A stretch of DNA of 64,000 bases from positions 186,001-250,000 of the forward strand of contig NC_019967.1 in the NCBI RefSeq assembly GCF_000230735.2, given 5' to 3'. A program made the position numbers and the translations under genes. Source of the stretch: Natrinema pellirubrum DSM 15624 (GTDB lineage: Archaea; Halobacteriota; Halobacteria; Halobacteriales; Natrialbaceae). The notes beneath the pieces were generated by a model. It did not search any database. It had not been told where the DNA came from and saw only the letters and a program-made list of their open reading frames with translations. Below are positions 61,592 to 64,000 of this stretch, one piece after another (positions within the stretch are counted from its first letter, which is position 1; the number at the start of each line of letters is the position of its first letter).

Positions 61592-62716
61592 ATGAGCTGG
61601 CACGGGGGCCTGTTCGGCGACGGGGACGGCGTCGAGTGGCCGCGCGTTCTCCTGCTCGTCCTCGTCGTCACCGTCGTCGTCACGCTCGGCACCGCGGCCG
61701 CGACGTCGTCGACTGCGTTCGGTCCCTATAATCCAGCTTGGGATGGCTCATCCGACTTCCGTCAGGACATCGAGACCGACTCATCCGTCGAGCGTCACCT
61801 CGTCAGCGACACCGTGCAGTACGACCACCTGCCGGCCAACGACACGGTCGCGTTCGTGACCGCGCCCGACGAGCGCTACGACGAGGACGACGCCGAGCGT
61901 GTCCGTGAGTTCGTCGCCGAGGGCGGGACGCTCGTCGTCCTCGAGAACTTCGGCGACTCGGGGAACGCGCTGTTGTCCGCTGTCGGTGCCGAGGCGCGAG
62001 CCGACGGCCAACTTCTGCGGGACGAACAGCACCACTTTCGCGGGCCGACGATGCCGGTCGCAACGAACGTCACGAACCACACGTCCACGACCGGCGTCGA
62101 TCAGTTGACCCTCAACTACGCGACGGCGGTCGATCCCGGAAACGCGACCGTACTGGTCAGAACCAGTGACTTCGCCTATCTCGGGCCCGAAGACGACGAT
62201 CTCGATGAACAGAACGATCTCCGATCGTATCCGGTCGCGACGGTCGAGAACGTGAGCGAGGGCCGGGTCGTTGTCGTCGGCGATCCGAGCATCAGTATCA
62301 ACGCGATGTACGACGAACCCGACAACGCCGCGTTCGTGCGCGGATTGTACGCCGACGCCGATCACGTGATCATCGACCGGTCCCACGACGCGGCGGTCCC
62401 GCCGCTGACTGCCACGTTGCTGGCGATCCGAAACTCGCCGCTGTTACAGTTACTCGTCGGGACGCTCGGAATCGGACTCGTCGGGCTCTTCTCTCGATAC
62501 GGGATGCGGTCCGGGCTCGAGACCGTCCAGTCACGGTTGCCGGCGCGCGTTCGGCGGTCGGACAGACGCGACAGGACGTCTGCCACCCCCGGTCTGTCCG
62601 ATACCGAGCGCGCCGAATACCTCCGCCGACGCTATCCCGATTGGGACGAGGAACAGGTTCAGCGAGTGATAACAGCGCTTAACCATCCTCGCTCGGAAGG
62701 TGAGGCAGACGAATGA
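61592..62716 (+). CDS. DUF4350-domain membrane protein
   Basis: 374 aa from ATG 61592 (MSWHGGLFGDGDGVEWPRVL). One N-terminal helix (VLLLVLVVTVVVTLGTAAAT) is followed by the external DUF4350-like domain: DHLPANDTVAFVTAPDERYD, FVAEGGTLVVLENFGDSGNA and VVVVGDPSISINAMYDEPDN. A second helix (LLQLLVGTLGIGLVGLFS) and a basic cytoplasmic tail with RRRYPDWDEEQVQRVITAL complete it. DUF4350 proteins typically precede moxR and DUF58 genes. The start of moxR overlaps its stop by 4 bp. Confidence 0.82.
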   Translation: MSWHGGLFGDGDGVEWPRVLLLVLVVTVVVTLGTAAATSSTAFGPYNPAWDGSSDFRQDIETDSSVERHLVSDTVQYDHLPANDTVAFVTAPDERYDEDDAERVREFVAEGGTLVVLENFGDSGNALLSAVGAEARADGQLLRDEQHHFRGPTMPVATNVTNHTSTTGVDQLTLNYATAVDPGNATVLVRTSDFAYLGPEDDDLDEQNDLRSYPVATVENVSEGRVVVVGDPSISINAMYDEPDNAAFVRGLYADADHVIIDRSHDAAVPPLTATLLAIRNSPLLQLLVGTLGIGLVGLFSRYGMRSGLETVQSRLPARVRRSDRRDRTSATPGLSDTERAEYLRRRYPDWDEEQVQRVITALNHPRSEGEADE

Positions 62717-63744
62717 GCGGTACCACCGATCCGGCTGCCGGGACGAGCGGCGATCCGGAGACCGTCTACGAGGAGTTACAGACCGAAATCAGCCGCGTTC
62801 TAATCGGTAATGACGAAGGTGTCGAATATATCACCATTGCACTACTGACCCGCGGTCACATCTTGCTCGAGGGCGTGCCCGGAATCGCCAAGACGACGCT
62901 TGCGAATCTTTTCGCACGGACATCCGGGCTCGACTTCAACCGGATCCAGATGACGCCGGACACTCTCCCCGCCGACATCACGGGGACGCACATCTATCGA
63001 CAGGGCGCGGAGTCGTTCGAACTCCAGCGTGGTCCAGTCTTCGCTAATCTCGTTGTCGCCGACGAAATCAACCGTGCGACGCCGAAGACTCAGAGCGCGC
63101 TGCTCGAGGCGATGCAAGAGCGGCGCGTGACGATCGAAGGCGAGACGCTCGCGTTACCGGATCCGTTTATGGTCGTCGCGACCCAGAACCCGATCGAGTC
63201 CGAAGGCGTCTTCCAACTGCCGGAAGCACAGCGCGATCGCTTCCAGTTTAAACTGACGCTCGACCTTCCGGATCGGACGGACGAACGCGAACTCCTCGAC
63301 CGGTTCGATGAGAAACCGAACCTCAGCCCGGAGGAAGTCGACCAAGTCGTCGATCCTGACCAACTCGTCGCTGCCCGCGAAACCGTTCAGACGGTCCACG
63401 TCGCACCGGCCGTCAAGGAGTACGTCCTCGATCTGGTCGCCGCGACCCGAGACCACGCCGATGTCGCTCACGGGGCTTCGCCGCGCGCGACACTGGCGTT
63501 TCTCAACGGTGCCAAGGCACGGGCTGCGATTCGTGGTCGTGACTATGTCATCCCCGACGACGTGAAATCGATAGCCGAGCCGGTATTGCGCCACCGACTC
63601 GTGTTGAACACCGACGCGGACCTGAGCGATGTCGATCCCGTCGAGGTCGTCGCGGATATCGTCGATACGATCGAGCCCCCGAGCGCCGATACGGCTCGGG
63701 CGTTCGATTCGGCTGCAGCGAGCGACGGTGGTAATATCGATTGA
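62713..63744 (+). CDS. MoxR-family AAA+ ATPase
   Basis: 343 aa. Walker A GVPGIAKTTLA (54-64), Walker B VVADEINRATPKTQSALLEA (about 114-133), sensor 1 VVATQNPIESEG, and the arginine finger region FQLPEAQRDRFQFKL. The C-terminal lid (GASPRATLAFLNGAKARAAI, YVIPDDVKSIAEPVLRHRLV) is typical of the MRP subfamily. MoxR proteins act as chaperones for VWA/DUF58 partners, but no DUF58 gene follows here, unlike the usual gene order. Coupled to DUF4350 by ATGA. Confidence 0.92.
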   Translation: MSGTTDPAAGTSGDPETVYEELQTEISRVLIGNDEGVEYITIALLTRGHILLEGVPGIAKTTLANLFARTSGLDFNRIQMTPDTLPADITGTHIYRQGAESFELQRGPVFANLVVADEINRATPKTQSALLEAMQERRVTIEGETLALPDPFMVVATQNPIESEGVFQLPEAQRDRFQFKLTLDLPDRTDERELLDRFDEKPNLSPEEVDQVVDPDQLVAARETVQTVHVAPAVKEYVLDLVAATRDHADVAHGASPRATLAFLNGAKARAAIRGRDYVIPDDVKSIAEPVLRHRLVLNTDADLSDVDPVEVVADIVDTIEPPSADTARAFDSAAASDGGNID

Positions 63745-64000
63745 CATCCTTCCTACCCTACTCGTTTGTGCTTCCGCTGGGGTTGGAAGTCTTCGCTCCT
63801 TAAACGAGGGGTCTCTGCCTCGAAAAACGTGAAGCCCCCTACTCTCGAGCGTCCTCACGCACATCGGTCTCGAGAGCAGTCATTCTGTCAGCCGAACCGA
63901 TCCAAGCAGCTAGCCGTCTCCGTGGACCGCCTCGAGGTCACTCCCCGAGGTACTCGACCTGCTTCGCCTGTAGAGAGAATACCTTATTGGGATGCGCTGT
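63745..64000. other. Non-coding end of window downstream of moxR
   Basis: No protein-like frame. The sequence after the moxR stop (CATCCTTCCTACCC, TTAAACGAGGGGTCTCTGCC) does not read as the expected DUF58 gene and may be mobile-element flank. Nothing else was recognised. Confidence 0.35.

Overview
The window looks like part of a haloarchaeal replicon, most likely a megaplasmid or a plasmid-like chromosomal region. The proteins are very acidic. TATA boxes sit about 25-30 bp upstream of start codons, often on leaderless genes. There is an Orc1/Cdc6 gene with ORB repeats, twin-arginine lipobox signals, an archaeal XPB-Bax1 pair and several haloarchaeal IS families (ISH3, ISH8-type, IS66, IS1595, IS630, IS605/TnpB). 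No rRNA, tRNA or CRISPR array was seen.

Region by region. (1) 1-5650: a minus-strand operon resembling a type IV secretion/conjugation locus: small acidic protein, VirB2-like pilin candidate, large secreted membrane-anchored protein, Tat lipoprotein, VirB6-like membrane protein and the start of a VirB3/VirB4-like protein that runs off the window. (2) 6046-9416: CcbP-XPB-Bax1 module, copy 1, with bax1 frameshifted. (3) 9647-32722: an IS-rich zone where elements with clear target duplications have split a hypothetical gene, a tyrosine recombinase and a small membrane protein gene. It also holds a pRiA4b ORF-3-like gene, an M48 protease and several tiny membrane proteins. (4) 32889-36814: a PQQ-propeller lipoprotein, a Yip1-like protein, a second M48 protease and a winged-helix protein. 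(5) 36895-42968: the replicon core. It contains a decayed duplicate of a partition gene carrying a 151-bp MITE, an IS1595 element, a ParA gene with a repeat-bearing partner, Orc1/Cdc6, and an origin with inverted ORB repeats around an AT-rich core, into which an IS5-type transposase gene has entered. (6) 43130-48698: ISH3-family element, CcbP-XPB-Bax1 module copy 2 (intact, opposite orientation) and a second, truncated orc1. (7) 48790-54243: small accessory genes, including an AbiE-like HTH/nucleotidyltransferase pair, SWIM zinc-finger genes and a DUF6516/HTH pair. (8) 54367-56964: a TnpB element whose right-end hairpin is split by an IS630 element. (9) 56981-63744: higher-GC, chromosome-like genes: a MacB-type ABC exporter, a DUF457-type membrane protein and a DUF4350-MoxR pair.

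How it fits together. The ParA pair and Orc1 with its origin provide maintenance and replication, the T4SS-like operon suggests transfer or surface display, and the two HTH/toxin-like pairs are candidate stabilisation or defence modules. Two diverged XPB-Bax1 copies, each behind a CcbP-family gene, suggest a cargo unit that travels with these replicons. The strongest lead for something new is the partition locus: the same sequence motif occurs as a palindrome upstream of parA and several times inside the coding sequence of its partner gene. All family assignments come from reading sequence by eye; no database search was run.
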